The notes under the pieces were generated by a model. The model was not told where the DNA came from, ran no database searches, and was given only the letters and a program-made list of their open reading frames with translations. From positions 1 to 30,866 of the forward strand of contig JBBIWA010000073.1 of the NCBI GenBank assembly GCA_037439425.1: a stretch of 30,866 nt of DNA. Direction: 5' to 3'. This document shows positions 16,525 through 25,083 of this stretch, piece after piece. This stretch comes from JBBIWA01 sp037439425 (lineage in GTDB: Bacteria; Acidobacteriota; Blastocatellia; RBC074). Position 1 is the stretch's first letter; each line of letters starts with the position of its first letter. Both the position numbers and the translations under genes were made by a program.

Positions 16525-16615
16525 TAAGACCTGTTCGAGACACTTCTCACTTCCCGCGCGCGTCTCGCGCGCTCCCTTTGCCACGTAGATAAGACATGTT
16601 GGAGACACTTCTCAC
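16525..16615. repeat. 26-bp imperfect direct repeat spanning the next gene's start codon
   Basis: Copies at 16525-16550 and 16590-16615 differ at two positions. The second copy contains the ATG of the SLC13-type gene. In the first copy the same triplet is CTG. The segment between them (16551-16589) is GC-rich with alternating cgcg. Confidence 0.85.
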
Positions 16616-18491
16616 GGCAGAGACGCTCAAGGCCGTCATGACGCTGATCATTCTGGTGGCGTCTATGTACAGCTTCGTCAGCGAGAAGGTCCCGCCCGAT
16701 GTGACGGCGTTGTTGGCGATGCTGGCTTTGCTGCTCACCGGAGTGTTGGGACCAGAGAAGGTCTTTTCCGGCTTCAGTCACTCTGCCACCATCTCAGTGG
16801 CTGCCGTGTTGGTGGTATCGGCCGGAATCGAGCGCACCGGAGCGCTCAGCTTCCTCACCAGAAAAATAGTGGAGCCTTTTGGCCGCTCAGAACTCATGCT
16901 CACCTTGGTCATTATGCTGACAATCGGCTTGCTGTCAGCCTTCATCAACAATACGGCGGCCGTCGCCATCTTCATTCCGATCGTGCTGGATATGTGCCGG
17001 CGCACGGGCGTCAGCCCCGGCCCTATTCTCATGCCGATGGCCCACGCAGCTACCTTTACAGGGATGTGCACCCTGATTGGTACTTCGACCAATCTGGTCA
17101 CTCACGAGTTTGCGCGGAGCAAAGGGCTGGCAGGCTTCTCGATGTTTGAGCTGGGCAAGGTAGGGCTGCCGATGGCGATTGCTGGATTTGCTTACATCCT
17201 CTTGATCGGACGGCGACTGCTCCCACGCACTCGCCTCCTGGCGGACACGACGCTTGAACGCAGTGGGGTCTATCTCTCGGAGCTGCTGGTCCTAGAGGCT
17301 TCCCCCTGGATTGACCAGGAGGTGCGCCCCGAAACGTTGCAGCGGGATTTCGAGGTGGAATTGTTGGGATTGGTGCGTGAAGGGAAAGCTATTAGTCTGG
17401 AGCCACCTTATGCTCGCTACCAGGCAGGCGATTCGTTGCGCGTGCGCGGGCCGCTGAAAGGGATCCTTTCTCTGGCTGCGCGCGAAGGGTTGGAGCTGCA
17501 CCGGCCTGAGAGCCGCAGATTTGAAAAAGCTTTATTGTCACTCAAACCCCTAAGAACCGATGCCCGAGCCTCCTCGGCGCGGGATACTATGGTGGGCAGA
17601 TTGCTGGCAGGAGCTGGAGATGAAGAGAAGTTGCTGGCAGAGATAGTGGTCTTGCCGGGATCGCCGCTGATCGGAGAGACGCTCAAAGCGGCGCGCTTTG
17701 CCGAGCGCTATGATGCCGTGGTCCTGGCGCTGCATCTGCGCGGCGGCAGTATCGGAGATCGGCCTTCGACGACTCCTATTCGCGCGGGCGATTTGCTGGT
17801 GGTGGAGGGCAAAAGCTCGGCGCTGAAAGCCCTGGCCGAGACACCGGGGTTTCTGGTCGTGGGAACGCCAGCTCATCCGGAAGAGCGACCGGCCAAAGTC
17901 GGGATTGCGATGCTCACTTTCCTGGGCGTGGTCATTGTGGTTTCGCTGGGGCTACTGCCCATCGTCACAGCTGCCACTGCCGGGTGCGCGGTGTTGATGC
18001 TGACCGGCTGCCTGCGCCCCCGCGAGGCTTATCAGGCGATAGACTTAAGCATCGTGTTTGTGCTGGCAGGAGCGCTGGCACTGGGCACCGCACTGGAGGA
18101 GACTGGATTGACTAAGGCGCTGGCCAAGGGGCTGGCAGAGCTGACAGGACTGACTGGCCCGTACGTGGTCTTAGTCGGCTTCTTCGTCACCTCAATGTTA
18201 ATCTCCGAGTTTATGTCTAACAGCGGTACTGCCGCCCTGCTTGCCCCGGTCGCATTTTCGAGCGCCACACAAATGGGCATCAACCCGATGGCGCTGCTTG
18301 CGGCGGTGACCTTTGGCTCTTCCGCCGCTTTCGCTATTCCCATCGGCTATCAAACCAGCCTGATGGTTTACGGCCCTGGTGGCTATCGCTTCAAGGACTA
18401 CCTCAAGATGGGCATTCCACTAGACCTGATTCTTACCTTCGTCGCGCTATGGTTGATCCCTCATTTCTGGCCGTTGACTCCGCCGCAGTAG
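16596..18491 (+). CDS. SLC13/DASS-type anion transporter with two TrkA-C domains
   Basis: The 631-residue membrane protein has two hydrophobic halves. The N-terminal half includes FINNTAAVAIFIPIVLDMC and the C-terminal half SEFMSNSGTAALLAPVAFS, matching the paired SNT/NTA-type substrate and sodium motifs of the divalent anion/sodium symporter family. Between them (about residues 225-415) are two TrkA-C (RCK_C) regulatory domains. The second contains LLAEIVVLPGSPLIGETL and TPIRAGDLLVVEG. Substrates in the family include sulfate, dicarboxylates and phosphate, and which applies here is unclear. The start is uncertain: ATG 16596 has no good ribosome-binding site, and an alternative ATG at 16638 is possible. 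It follows glutamate dehydrogenase by 107 bp. Confidence 0.87.
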   Translation: MLETLLTAETLKAVMTLIILVASMYSFVSEKVPPDVTALLAMLALLLTGVLGPEKVFSGFSHSATISVAAVLVVSAGIERTGALSFLTRKIVEPFGRSELMLTLVIMLTIGLLSAFINNTAAVAIFIPIVLDMCRRTGVSPGPILMPMAHAATFTGMCTLIGTSTNLVTHEFARSKGLAGFSMFELGKVGLPMAIAGFAYILLIGRRLLPRTRLLADTTLERSGVYLSELLVLEASPWIDQEVRPETLQRDFEVELLGLVREGKAISLEPPYARYQAGDSLRVRGPLKGILSLAAREGLELHRPESRRFEKALLSLKPLRTDARASSARDTMVGRLLAGAGDEEKLLAEIVVLPGSPLIGETLKAARFAERYDAVVLALHLRGGSIGDRPSTTPIRAGDLLVVEGKSSALKALAETPGFLVVGTPAHPEERPAKVGIAMLTFLGVVIVVSLGLLPIVTAATAGCAVLMLTGCLRPREAYQAIDLSIVFVLAGALALGTALEETGLTKALAKGLAELTGLTGPYVVLVGFFVTSMLISEFMSNSGTAALLAPVAFSSATQMGINPMALLAAVTFGSSAAFAIPIGYQTSLMVYGPGGYRFKDYLKMGIPLDLILTFVALWLIPHFWPLTPPQ

Positions 18492-18505
18492 CGATGCAGC
18501 ACAGA

Positions 18506-19171
18506 TCAAATCGGCCGGATGCAGGCAGGGTCATCAAAAGACGGTGCATTCACGGCGCGAGAGACCGGGTAGGCTTCGAGTTCATCGTCCGGATAAGGTT
18601 TGAGCAACTGAACCAGTTCCTCGGTGTGGGAGATGGTCGGATCAAGCCAGAGGGCCTCGTCTTCAGGTCTCAGAATCGCCGCCATGCGATGATGATACTG
18701 TGAGACCAGTTCGTTAGGCTCAACCGTAATGATAGTACAGGTCCGCAGGGGCTCTTCGCCGGGCCGATTCCATTCTTCCCACAAACCGGCAAAGGCGAAC
18801 AGGCCCCTGTCTTGGCGGCGAAAATAGATCGGCTGGCTGGGTCCTTTGCCTCTCTTCTGCCACTCGTAAAATCCATCGGCAGGAATCAGGCAACGCTGTT
18901 TTCTGAATGGCTTTTTGAAGGAGGGTTTTTCTGCCAGGGTCTCAGCTTTGGCATTGATCATCCGATTGCCAATACTGGGGTCCTTGGCCCAGAAGGGAAC
19001 CAGCCCCCATTTGAGGCCAACCAGCTCTCTGGCTTCTCTTTGCACCACGGCAGCGACAATTTGCGAGGGAGCAATGTTAAAGCGCTGGTTGTTTGTGAAT
19101 TCGATATGCGCTACTTCAAAGCGCTGCGCCACCTCTTCGGTCGAATGATGGAGGGTAAATCGTCCGCACAT
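18506..19171 (-). CDS. yedK: SOS response-associated peptidase (SRAP) family protein, YedK/HMCES-like
   Basis: The 221-residue protein begins MCGRFTL, exposing Cys2 after Met removal. The other SRAP active-site residues are present: Asn73 in MINAKAETL, Glu103 in GFYEW and His160 in the YHHRM motif. The family forms a thiazolidine crosslink between Cys2 and abasic sites in single-stranded DNA, protecting them during replication. The start has gggagag upstream. It is the last gene of a minus-strand series behind the XerD-type recombinase (95-bp gap). Co-transcription is possible but not shown. Confidence 0.95.
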   Translation of the reverse strand: MCGRFTLHHSTEEVAQRFEVAHIEFTNNQRFNIAPSQIVAAVVQREARELVGLKWGLVPFWAKDPSIGNRMINAKAETLAEKPSFKKPFRKQRCLIPADGFYEWQKRGKGPSQPIYFRRQDRGLFAFAGLWEEWNRPGEEPLRTCTIITVEPNELVSQYHHRMAAILRPEDEALWLDPTISHTEELVQLLKPYPDDELEAYPVSRAVNAPSFDDPACIRPI

Positions 19172-19266
19172 AATCTCTCCCTAGCGGGCGAAGCTGTTAG
19201 TTTGCCCGGTTCCCCCAGCCAGGCACATGGGCGTAGTCAGGGGCGAACTGACCGCTTCGTCCAACA

Positions 19267-20151
19267 TTATGCGCGAGGATGATACTTTTTGTATGCCTGC
19301 CTCAATCGCTCGTCGGTGAGGTGAGTATAGATCTGCGTCGTGCTGATGTCGCTATGACCCAGCATCAACTGCACGGAACGCAGATCGGCACCGTGCTCGA
19401 GCAAGACTGTAGCAAAGCTATGTCTCAAAGTATGCGGAGTGATGTAAGCAATTCCTGCCTCTCGCCCGTATTCTTTGACCAGCTTCCAGACCTTCTGGCG
19501 CGTGAGCGGGCGCCCGCCTTTCTCAACAAAGAGATAGTGTGAGCTGGCATCGCCCAACAGTCGCTGCCGAACCGGCATATACCTGGTCAGGAACTTCAGA
19601 GCGGAACGCCCCAGCGGCACGCGGCGTTGTTTGCTCCCCTTTCCGTAGCAGGTCAGATAGCCGCTCTCCCATTCGATGTCGACCAGTTTCAAATTGATCA
19701 CCTCTGAGACCCGCAGCCCGGTGGCGTACATCACTTCTAACAAAGCGCGGTCCCGCAGCCCCGTCTCCTGACTCAAGTCTGGCTGCTCCAGCAAGCGATC
19801 CACCTGCTCGGCGGTGAGGAAGACCGGCAGCGATTGCCAGGGCCGGCGCGACTCCAGATGCTCGGTCGGATCGCGTTTGATCAGATGCTCTCTCAGCAGG
19901 AACTTGTACAGCCCGCGCACTGCCGAAAGAAACCGGTTGATGCTCCGCTCACTCAATTCCTCGTCCTTCATCTCCGCGAGCAACTCGACCAGATCGGCGC
20001 GATCCAGGGTGAGGAGTTCCTTCTCCTGCTCTGCCGCATAATCAACCAGCCGCTTGAGATCGCGATCGTAAGCCTCCAGCGTATTCGACGAGAGACCACG
20101 CTCGACACGACAATAGTTGAGAAACTCTTCAATCAGATGCGCGTCATTCAT
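19267..20151 (-). CDS. xerD: XerD/XerC-type site-specific tyrosine recombinase
   Basis: The 294-residue length is standard for Xer recombinases. An N-terminal core-binding (SAM-like) domain covers about 1-90 and a catalytic domain the rest. All catalytic residues are present: R147 (TGLRVSE), K171 (GKGSKQR), H240 and R243 (HTLRHSF), H266 (GHSDISTTQIY) and Y275. Xer proteins resolve chromosome dimers at dif with FtsK. XerD is the best label from the wording of the motifs, but XerC or a single Xer is possible. It is flanked by galactokinase-like and SRAP genes in the same direction and by no mobile-element genes, which favours the housekeeping role over an integrase. Confidence 0.9.
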   Translation of the reverse strand: MNDAHLIEEFLNYCRVERGLSSNTLEAYDRDLKRLVDYAAEQEKELLTLDRADLVELLAEMKDEELSERSINRFLSAVRGLYKFLLREHLIKRDPTEHLESRRPWQSLPVFLTAEQVDRLLEQPDLSQETGLRDRALLEVMYATGLRVSEVINLKLVDIEWESGYLTCYGKGSKQRRVPLGRSALKFLTRYMPVRQRLLGDASSHYLFVEKGGRPLTRQKVWKLVKEYGREAGIAYITPHTLRHSFATVLLEHGADLRSVQLMLGHSDISTTQIYTHLTDERLRQAYKKYHPRA

Positions 20152-20232
20152 GGCTTCTCTCTACCTCTATTTCAACGATTTCAACGTGCCAACTAGCGTA
20201 ACACAAGAACCTGGGCGGACTGAAGATGAAGT

Positions 20233-21579
20233 TTAGCAGCGAATCAGCGCTGGTCCGGCGCGAGAGGCAAAGAATCGCGCACGCGCGGCAAGGCCAGGAA
20301 ACCGCTGATAATAGCCTTCGGCCCAACGCGCGCTGAAGGCTTCTGCCTCATCAGCTTTGACCAATGCCCACACACTTCCGCCAAAACCAGCGCCAAAAGC
20401 AGAGGCCGCCACTGCTCCTAGCTCTCTGGCCGAACGAGCGAGAAAGATCGTCTCCGGCACCTGATTGCCTAACCAATTCTCGGCTGCGGCCTGCGAGCGA
20501 TCTACCAACTCACCGAGCTGGCCCATTCGGCCGCAGCTCAAGGCTTCTGCCACGGCAGGAATGAGTTGGTTGCTTTCAAGCAAGAACTGCTCCAAGCGGT
20601 CAAGCAGCGACTGCGCCGAAAAATCAGCACCGGGGGACTGCCGCAGCAGCTGCCGCAACCGCTCCGGCGCATCTGGAGTAGAAGCCACGGCGGCTGCCAG
20701 CGAGCCATCCGCTCGACCGGTTGCCTGTCGCCATAGATGCAAGATCCTAGAGACGGCCAGAGATGCGCGATTGTATTGATCACGAACCTGACCAGTCTTT
20801 TCCGCTACCAGACCACTGACGCCGATCACGAAGAGATAATCTGCGGGCAGTTGAATCGTCCGCTCATAGCGAACGGGACAGAAAGAGTACTGGATCAGGC
20901 CTCCGGGATGGGCGCCAAGCATGGCCGTATGATCCTGGCTTCCCCCGAAAGTTCCAACACCTTTGTCGCCCGCAAGCGAGCCGAAGCTGCTGCCGTTCTC
21001 GATGGCGCCGAGATAGCCCGCCAGGTCCTCGCGGCTGCGGATATTGCTTTGATACTCTTCGCGCTCCGCCAGCACGTTGATATCAGCCAGAAGGGAAAAG
21101 AAAGCGACGACCAGGGCGCTGGAACTGCTCAGCCCGGCAGCGGGCGGTAGGTCACTGATGAAAGCGATCTCCGCGCCGCGAAGCCGGCCGGGAAAATTCC
21201 TGGCCACCCGGCGAGCCACCGTCATCGGATAATTAGGCCAATGCCCGACGATGGGCGTGATGTCTGCTCGCAATCTGAATTCGGCCTGTGAGTGATAGCC
21301 CGCGTCTATGACCCACACGTGATCATCAGAGCGCGGTGAAGCCACCAGACAGATGCCGCGTTCGACTGCGCAGAGCAGACTGCGCCCGCCAGCATAGTCC
21401 GTGTGCTTGCCCAGAAATTCGATCCGCCCCGGCACGAATAGAGCTCGCACCTCACGCCCGCTGGACGCGGTTGCATCCTGCAATGCTCGGAGGGCCCGAT
21501 CGAATAATCTGACTTTGGCAGCCGATTCGGTCACGCTCATCCCGGCAGCGATAAGCTGTTGTCTCAGTGCCTTGCTCAT
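20233..21579 (-). CDS. galactokinase-like GHMP sugar kinase
   Basis: The 448-residue protein has the three GHMP kinase motifs: a galactokinase-type signature GRIEFLGKHTDYAGG (51-65), the ATP-binding loop PPAAGLSSSSAL (145-156) and the C-terminal glycine motif GAGFGGSVWAL. An Asp in GGSQDH (about D216) aligns with the catalytic base of galactokinase. The signature departs from the usual GRVNLIGEHTDYN, with Glu for Asn and Lys for Glu next to the sugar site, so the substrate may not be galactose. The reaction class, sugar-1-phosphate formation from ATP, is likely. The start has aggagagg upstream. It lies 58 bp behind the TIM-barrel isomerase gene, consistent with a sugar catabolic unit. Confidence 0.82.
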   Translation of the reverse strand: MSKALRQQLIAAGMSVTESAAKVRLFDRALRALQDATASSGREVRALFVPGRIEFLGKHTDYAGGRSLLCAVERGICLVASPRSDDHVWVIDAGYHSQAEFRLRADITPIVGHWPNYPMTVARRVARNFPGRLRGAEIAFISDLPPAAGLSSSSALVVAFFSLLADINVLAEREEYQSNIRSREDLAGYLGAIENGSSFGSLAGDKGVGTFGGSQDHTAMLGAHPGGLIQYSFCPVRYERTIQLPADYLFVIGVSGLVAEKTGQVRDQYNRASLAVSRILHLWRQATGRADGSLAAAVASTPDAPERLRQLLRQSPGADFSAQSLLDRLEQFLLESNQLIPAVAEALSCGRMGQLGELVDRSQAAAENWLGNQVPETIFLARSARELGAVAASAFGAGFGGSVWALVKADEAEAFSARWAEGYYQRFPGLAARARFFASRAGPALIRC

Positions 21580-21637
21580 TGACTATTGGCCTCTCCTGGA
21601 AGTTGCTGGCCTGGCCTCAACCTGCGCAAGCAGATGA

Positions 21638-22567
21638 TCAAAAGTTATCGCACGCCACATAGGCCTCAATAACCGCCTGTTCTCCTTCCTTGCCCGGACG
21701 GGAATTGCCGTGTTCCATCCCGACAATACCGGTGAACCCTTTGTGGTAGATGTGGTGAAAGATGTTCCGATAATTGATCTCACCTGTGGTCGGCTCCTTG
21801 CGCCCCGGATTATCCCCGACCTGGAAATAAGCGATTTCGCTCCAGGCTTTATCAATGTTCGGGATGAGGTTTCCCTCGGTGATCTGCTGGTGATAGATGT
21901 CGAAGAGAATCTTGCAGGATGGGCTGCCCACTGCGCGGCAGATCAGATAAGCCTGGGGAACCTTTCTGAGAAACAACCCCGGATGATCGCGCCACGGATT
22001 CAAAGGCTCAATCACCATGACCAGTCCGTGCGGCTCGAAGATCTCGGCACACCGTTTGAGATTATCAATCACGTTGGCCGTCTGATAGTCCCATTCCATT
22101 CGCTGATCGTAGCGGCCTGGCACGACCGTGCACCATTTAGCATTGACTCGCTTGGCCACCTCGACTGAATCGCGTATGTCTTTGAGGATCTTTTCGCGGA
22201 TTTCCGGCTTGTCTGAAGCAAAAGTCACGTTGCCAAAATCACCTGTCGCGACAAACACTCCCATCTCCATTCCCAGTCGCGCCAGCTCTCTTCCGATCTT
22301 CTCCTGTAGTTCAACCGGCCTTTGTTTCAGCCCATTATCTTCCAAAGCCGTAAAGCCCTGATCCGCCATGAACTTCAGTTCATCAATCGGGTCAGGGCCG
22401 GCGTGCTCCTTGAACATACCGAAATGCGGCGCGTACTTGAGCTTGAATTTACGTCTGCTTTTAGCTGCTTCTTTCTCTGTTTGAGCCTGCCCACTTTCCA
22501 CTTTGCCGCCCAACGAGACAAGCGCCCCAGCGGCCAGGCTGGTAGCCATAAAGTCTCTTCGCTTCAT
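21638..22567 (-). CDS. Tat-exported sugar phosphate isomerase/epimerase-like TIM-barrel protein
   Basis: I chose ATG 22567 (309 residues), behind aaggaagg. The frame open to 22627 lacks such a site and would bury the signal peptide. The N-terminus MKRRDFMATSLAAGALVSLG is a twin-arginine signal, so the folded enzyme is exported. The body matches the AP-endonuclease-2/xylose-isomerase-like barrel, hydroxypyruvate-isomerase type. It has metal-ligand style residues in VMVIEPLNP, ILFDIYHQQ, FQVGDNPGR and VGMEHGNSR. Such proteins interconvert keto and aldo sugars or sugar acids. The true substrate is unknown. It heads the probable minus-strand operon with the kinase, xerD and SRAP genes, and faces the amidohydrolase. 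Confidence 0.87.
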   Translation of the reverse strand: MKRRDFMATSLAAGALVSLGGKVESGQAQTEKEAAKSRRKFKLKYAPHFGMFKEHAGPDPIDELKFMADQGFTALEDNGLKQRPVELQEKIGRELARLGMEMGVFVATGDFGNVTFASDKPEIREKILKDIRDSVEVAKRVNAKWCTVVPGRYDQRMEWDYQTANVIDNLKRCAEIFEPHGLVMVIEPLNPWRDHPGLFLRKVPQAYLICRAVGSPSCKILFDIYHQQITEGNLIPNIDKAWSEIAYFQVGDNPGRKEPTTGEINYRNIFHHIYHKGFTGIVGMEHGNSRPGKEGEQAVIEAYVACDNF

Positions 22568-22666
22568 ATGACCTTCCTTTCTCTGCAAGAAACCTGGGAA
22601 AGCGCTCTTTCGCCTAATGCGCCCCAACTCCTCCCCAGAGGACTTTCAATGTCCGCGAGTATAGCC

Positions 22667-22694
22667 GTGACAAATGGCATATGGAAAGTATAAT
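22667..22694 (+). promoter_or_regulatory. sigma-70-type promoter for the amidohydrolase gene
   Basis: The -35 box GTGACA (22667-22672) matches TTGACA at five of six positions. The -10 box TATAAT (22689-22694) is perfect, with 16 bp between them. Transcription would start near 22701, leaving a leader of about 33 nt before ATG 22734. It lies in the 166-bp divergent spacer. Confidence 0.65.
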
Positions 22695-22733
22695 CGAGCA
22701 GCCGAGAGCTCCTTTTATCAACTTGAGGAAAGT

Positions 22734-23573
22734 ATGAAGATCATTGATACACACCAGCATCTTTGGGATCTGGAGCGCTTCTCTTACTCCTGGTGCCAAC
22801 ATATTCCAGCCTTGCATCGGGGCTTCCGTCTGGAGGATTATCGGCAGGCAGTTCAGGAGGCGAATTTGTATAAGTCTGTCCACGTGGAAGCTGACGTGGA
22901 CGAACCTTTCATGCTAGAGGAGACCAGATACATACTCGAGTTAGCCGAGCAAGAGAATCCGATTGAAGGGGTCGTGGCTTGCGGCCGGCCTGAAAATAAG
23001 GACTTCCCTGCTTACCTGGAGCTGATCACGGGCCATCCGAAACTCAAAGGCATTCGCCGAGTGCTGCACACACAGCCAGATTCTTTAGCTGAAAGCCGAA
23101 CCTTCATCGAGAATCTCAGACTGCTTGAATCGCACGGGTTATCCTTCGATCTCTGCGTGCTGGCTCGCCAGCTTCCCCTAGCGATCAATCTCCTCCGGCA
23201 ATGCCCTGGAGTCTTTTTCATTCTCGATCACTGCGGCAATCCGCTGGTGAAGGAGCGCCTGTTTGAGCCCTGGTGCAGCTACCTCGAAGAGATAGCCCGC
23301 TTGCCCAATGTGGCCTGCAAAATTTCGGGTCTGGTGACGCAAGCTGATTGCAACCATTGGACCGTGGAGGATCTTCGCCCTTTCGTCAATCACGTCATTG
23401 AATGCTTCGGCTGGGAGCGGGTGATGTTTGGCAGTGATTGGCCCGTCTGCACGCTGGCTGCCAGCTTTCAGAAATGGCTCCAGGCTCTTACCTCGCTCAC
23501 GGAAAAGGAAAGCGTAGCTAACCGCGAGAAACTATTTCAGAAGAATGCTGAGCGAATATACCGCCTGGAATAA
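22734..23573 (+). CDS. amidohydrolase family 2, L-fuconolactonase-like
   Basis: The start at ATG 22734 follows gagga, giving 279 residues. The frame upstream to 22674 would pass through the promoter. The sequence opens with the metal motif IIDTHQHLWDL (H7, H9), and later has ILDHCGNP, CKISGL and MFGSDWPVC, the order seen in the COG3618 lactonase branch (L-fucono-1,5-lactonase, 2-pyrone-4,6-dicarboxylate hydrolase relatives). It should hydrolyse a sugar lactone or similar cyclic ester in the cytosol, with no signal peptide visible. Its position opposite the isomerase/kinase genes supports a sugar or sugar-acid pathway, though the exact lactone is not determined. Confidence 0.87.
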   Translation: MKIIDTHQHLWDLERFSYSWCQHIPALHRGFRLEDYRQAVQEANLYKSVHVEADVDEPFMLEETRYILELAEQENPIEGVVACGRPENKDFPAYLELITGHPKLKGIRRVLHTQPDSLAESRTFIENLRLLESHGLSFDLCVLARQLPLAINLLRQCPGVFFILDHCGNPLVKERLFEPWCSYLEEIARLPNVACKISGLVTQADCNHWTVEDLRPFVNHVIECFGWERVMFGSDWPVCTLAASFQKWLQALTSLTEKESVANREKLFQKNAERIYRLE

Positions 23574-23698
23574 GGGGGATGGAAAAGAGCTCTTGCCTGC
23601 TGAAACTCCATCGCGCTGATGTTGCTCATCTTCCCGCGCGGAGAGGATAAACTCTCGTGTCAGGCCCCGCTATGAGCTGGCGCTTTAACCTGCTTGAG

Positions 23699-24922
23699 TT
23701 ACAAGCTAGTAAATTCCAATGCCGCGAAGCTCACCACCGATTGTTCGTCAATGTTCCATTGCTCATATCTCAGCAGATGGCCACGCACGCCTTTGACCGT
23801 CTGCAGGAAAGTGTAAAGAGGAGAGAACCCACACCAGCGAAGGTGGTCCTGTCCCGGTTTGATGAGTTCAAAAAATCCAGCACTATCGCCGGCACAGACG
23901 CGGGCCAGGCGCTCATTATCGAGCTGGCGGACTTCGAGCAAGTGCCCGCGCTCAGCCCGAGCTGGAAGCAGATCACCATAACGGCGACCAATGTGCGCCA
24001 GATCAATCCCCAGCACCCAGAAGAGGCGTGAGCGGTATCGCTCGGCCAGCTCGCCCAGCACTTGAAAGAACCGAGAGACCGAATCATCGGCCTCAGGTGG
24101 CCGATCGGTCAGAAAACAGTTCACAAACGGCCCACAGAGGATGGGCACGATCTTGAAATCCGAGCCGAGGATTTGTTGCAGGAAGATGCACTGAAATTCA
24201 AGCGAATGCTCGATGAAGTGACAATAATCTTCCATCACGACTGAGCCGGCTGCCCGCTGCTCAATCCAGTTGACCAACTCCACATCGACCGCCAGCGTTC
24301 CCAGCGGAGTTAGGAAAGGTTTTCGGGTCAGACCGAATTTCTCCGGCGCCCCGTAGTGCGAGGTGCCAAGCAGGATGAAGGTCTTGTCGGCTAACTGCGG
24401 TCCAATTCGGCCATAAGCGGCAGCGTAGCATTGCCAGCCGCCCTCCGGGCTGACGTGAGGGGCCGCTAGGCCGATCAGTTCCTTGAGTGAGCCAGCACGA
24501 CCGTTGTGGCTGGCCAGATACTCCCCCAGCTTCAAGCGCAGGCTCTCAGCTTGCTCAGGATAAGCGCTGCCTGCGTGAGCGGGAGCGCGCACAGGGGCAG
24601 CGGCGAACTCCGCGTGGCGGCGCTGGCGCAACTGCTCAAACTCTTCTGTTTCGAGAAAACCATGCTGCTTGAGCGTCTCTAGCAATGAGCAGACTACGTC
24701 GCTGAAGATCAATTGCCCTGTTTGCCTGGAGAGGTAGGCTTGCAGATCCAGGTCGGTGCGTTCGCCATCGAAGTAGATCAGTCCGCTGGCCAGCAGCGGA
24801 GGAATGATCAGCATCGCGTCAGTATACCGCAGCGGATCCCGAATCATCAGCCCGGGTCTGTCCGGCACCGGAGATGGAAAAATATCAAGACCGGCACGAA
24901 GCCGAGGTAACCGAGTGCTCAT
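23699..24922 (-). CDS. amrB: AmmeMemoRadiSam system protein B (Memo-like) with N-terminal extension
   Basis: The 407-residue protein has a Memo-type domain from about residue 115 to the end. Its landmark motifs are APHVS (H155), GTSHYG (H189), EHSLEFQ (H239) and a later IDLAHIG, corresponding to the metal or nucleophile cluster of Memo proteins and related extradiol dioxygenases. The first 110 residues are an extension with a small mixed fold (LIYFDGERTDLDL, LETLKQHGFLE) that recalls a winged-helix or PqqD-like domain. AmrB proteins usually accompany AmrA and a radical SAM enzyme, and neither is in this window. The biochemical role is unsettled. It is divergent from the secreted hairpin protein gene. 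Confidence 0.87.
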   Translation of the reverse strand: MSTRLPRLRAGLDIFPSPVPDRPGLMIRDPLRYTDAMLIIPPLLASGLIYFDGERTDLDLQAYLSRQTGQLIFSDVVCSLLETLKQHGFLETEEFEQLRQRRHAEFAAAPVRAPAHAGSAYPEQAESLRLKLGEYLASHNGRAGSLKELIGLAAPHVSPEGGWQCYAAAYGRIGPQLADKTFILLGTSHYGAPEKFGLTRKPFLTPLGTLAVDVELVNWIEQRAAGSVVMEDYCHFIEHSLEFQCIFLQQILGSDFKIVPILCGPFVNCFLTDRPPEADDSVSRFFQVLGELAERYRSRLFWVLGIDLAHIGRRYGDLLPARAERGHLLEVRQLDNERLARVCAGDSAGFFELIKPGQDHLRWCGFSPLYTFLQTVKGVRGHLLRYEQWNIDEQSVVSFAALEFTSL

Positions 24923-25031
24923 ATCATCATCTTAGCCTACTGCCCGCTGTCGTGCCAAAGGGAAGGCGGAGGAAATCGCAATAAGGGGTGGTTCTCCATT
25001 GCGCGCGAAACCATTTCGTCTTAAGCTTCGT

Positions 25032-25046
25032 ATGGTAAATTACCAT
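25032..25046. promoter_or_regulatory. perfect 7-bp inverted repeat in a divergent spacer
   Basis: The arms atggtaa and ttaccat flank a single A. The site lies 37-51 bp before the GTG at 25084 and 110 bp upstream of amrB, in the only spacer from which both genes could be controlled. A dimeric repressor site is plausible. No regulator gene is adjacent. Confidence 0.4.
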
Positions 25047-25083
25047 TACATCTTTTGAGATGAAGTCAACTTGAAGGAGAAGA

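Noticed and set aside
19267..20151. Xer-type recombinase as evidence of an integrated mobile element
   Set aside because: No tRNA, attachment-site duplication or phage and element genes are nearby, and its length and motifs match chromosomal Xer.
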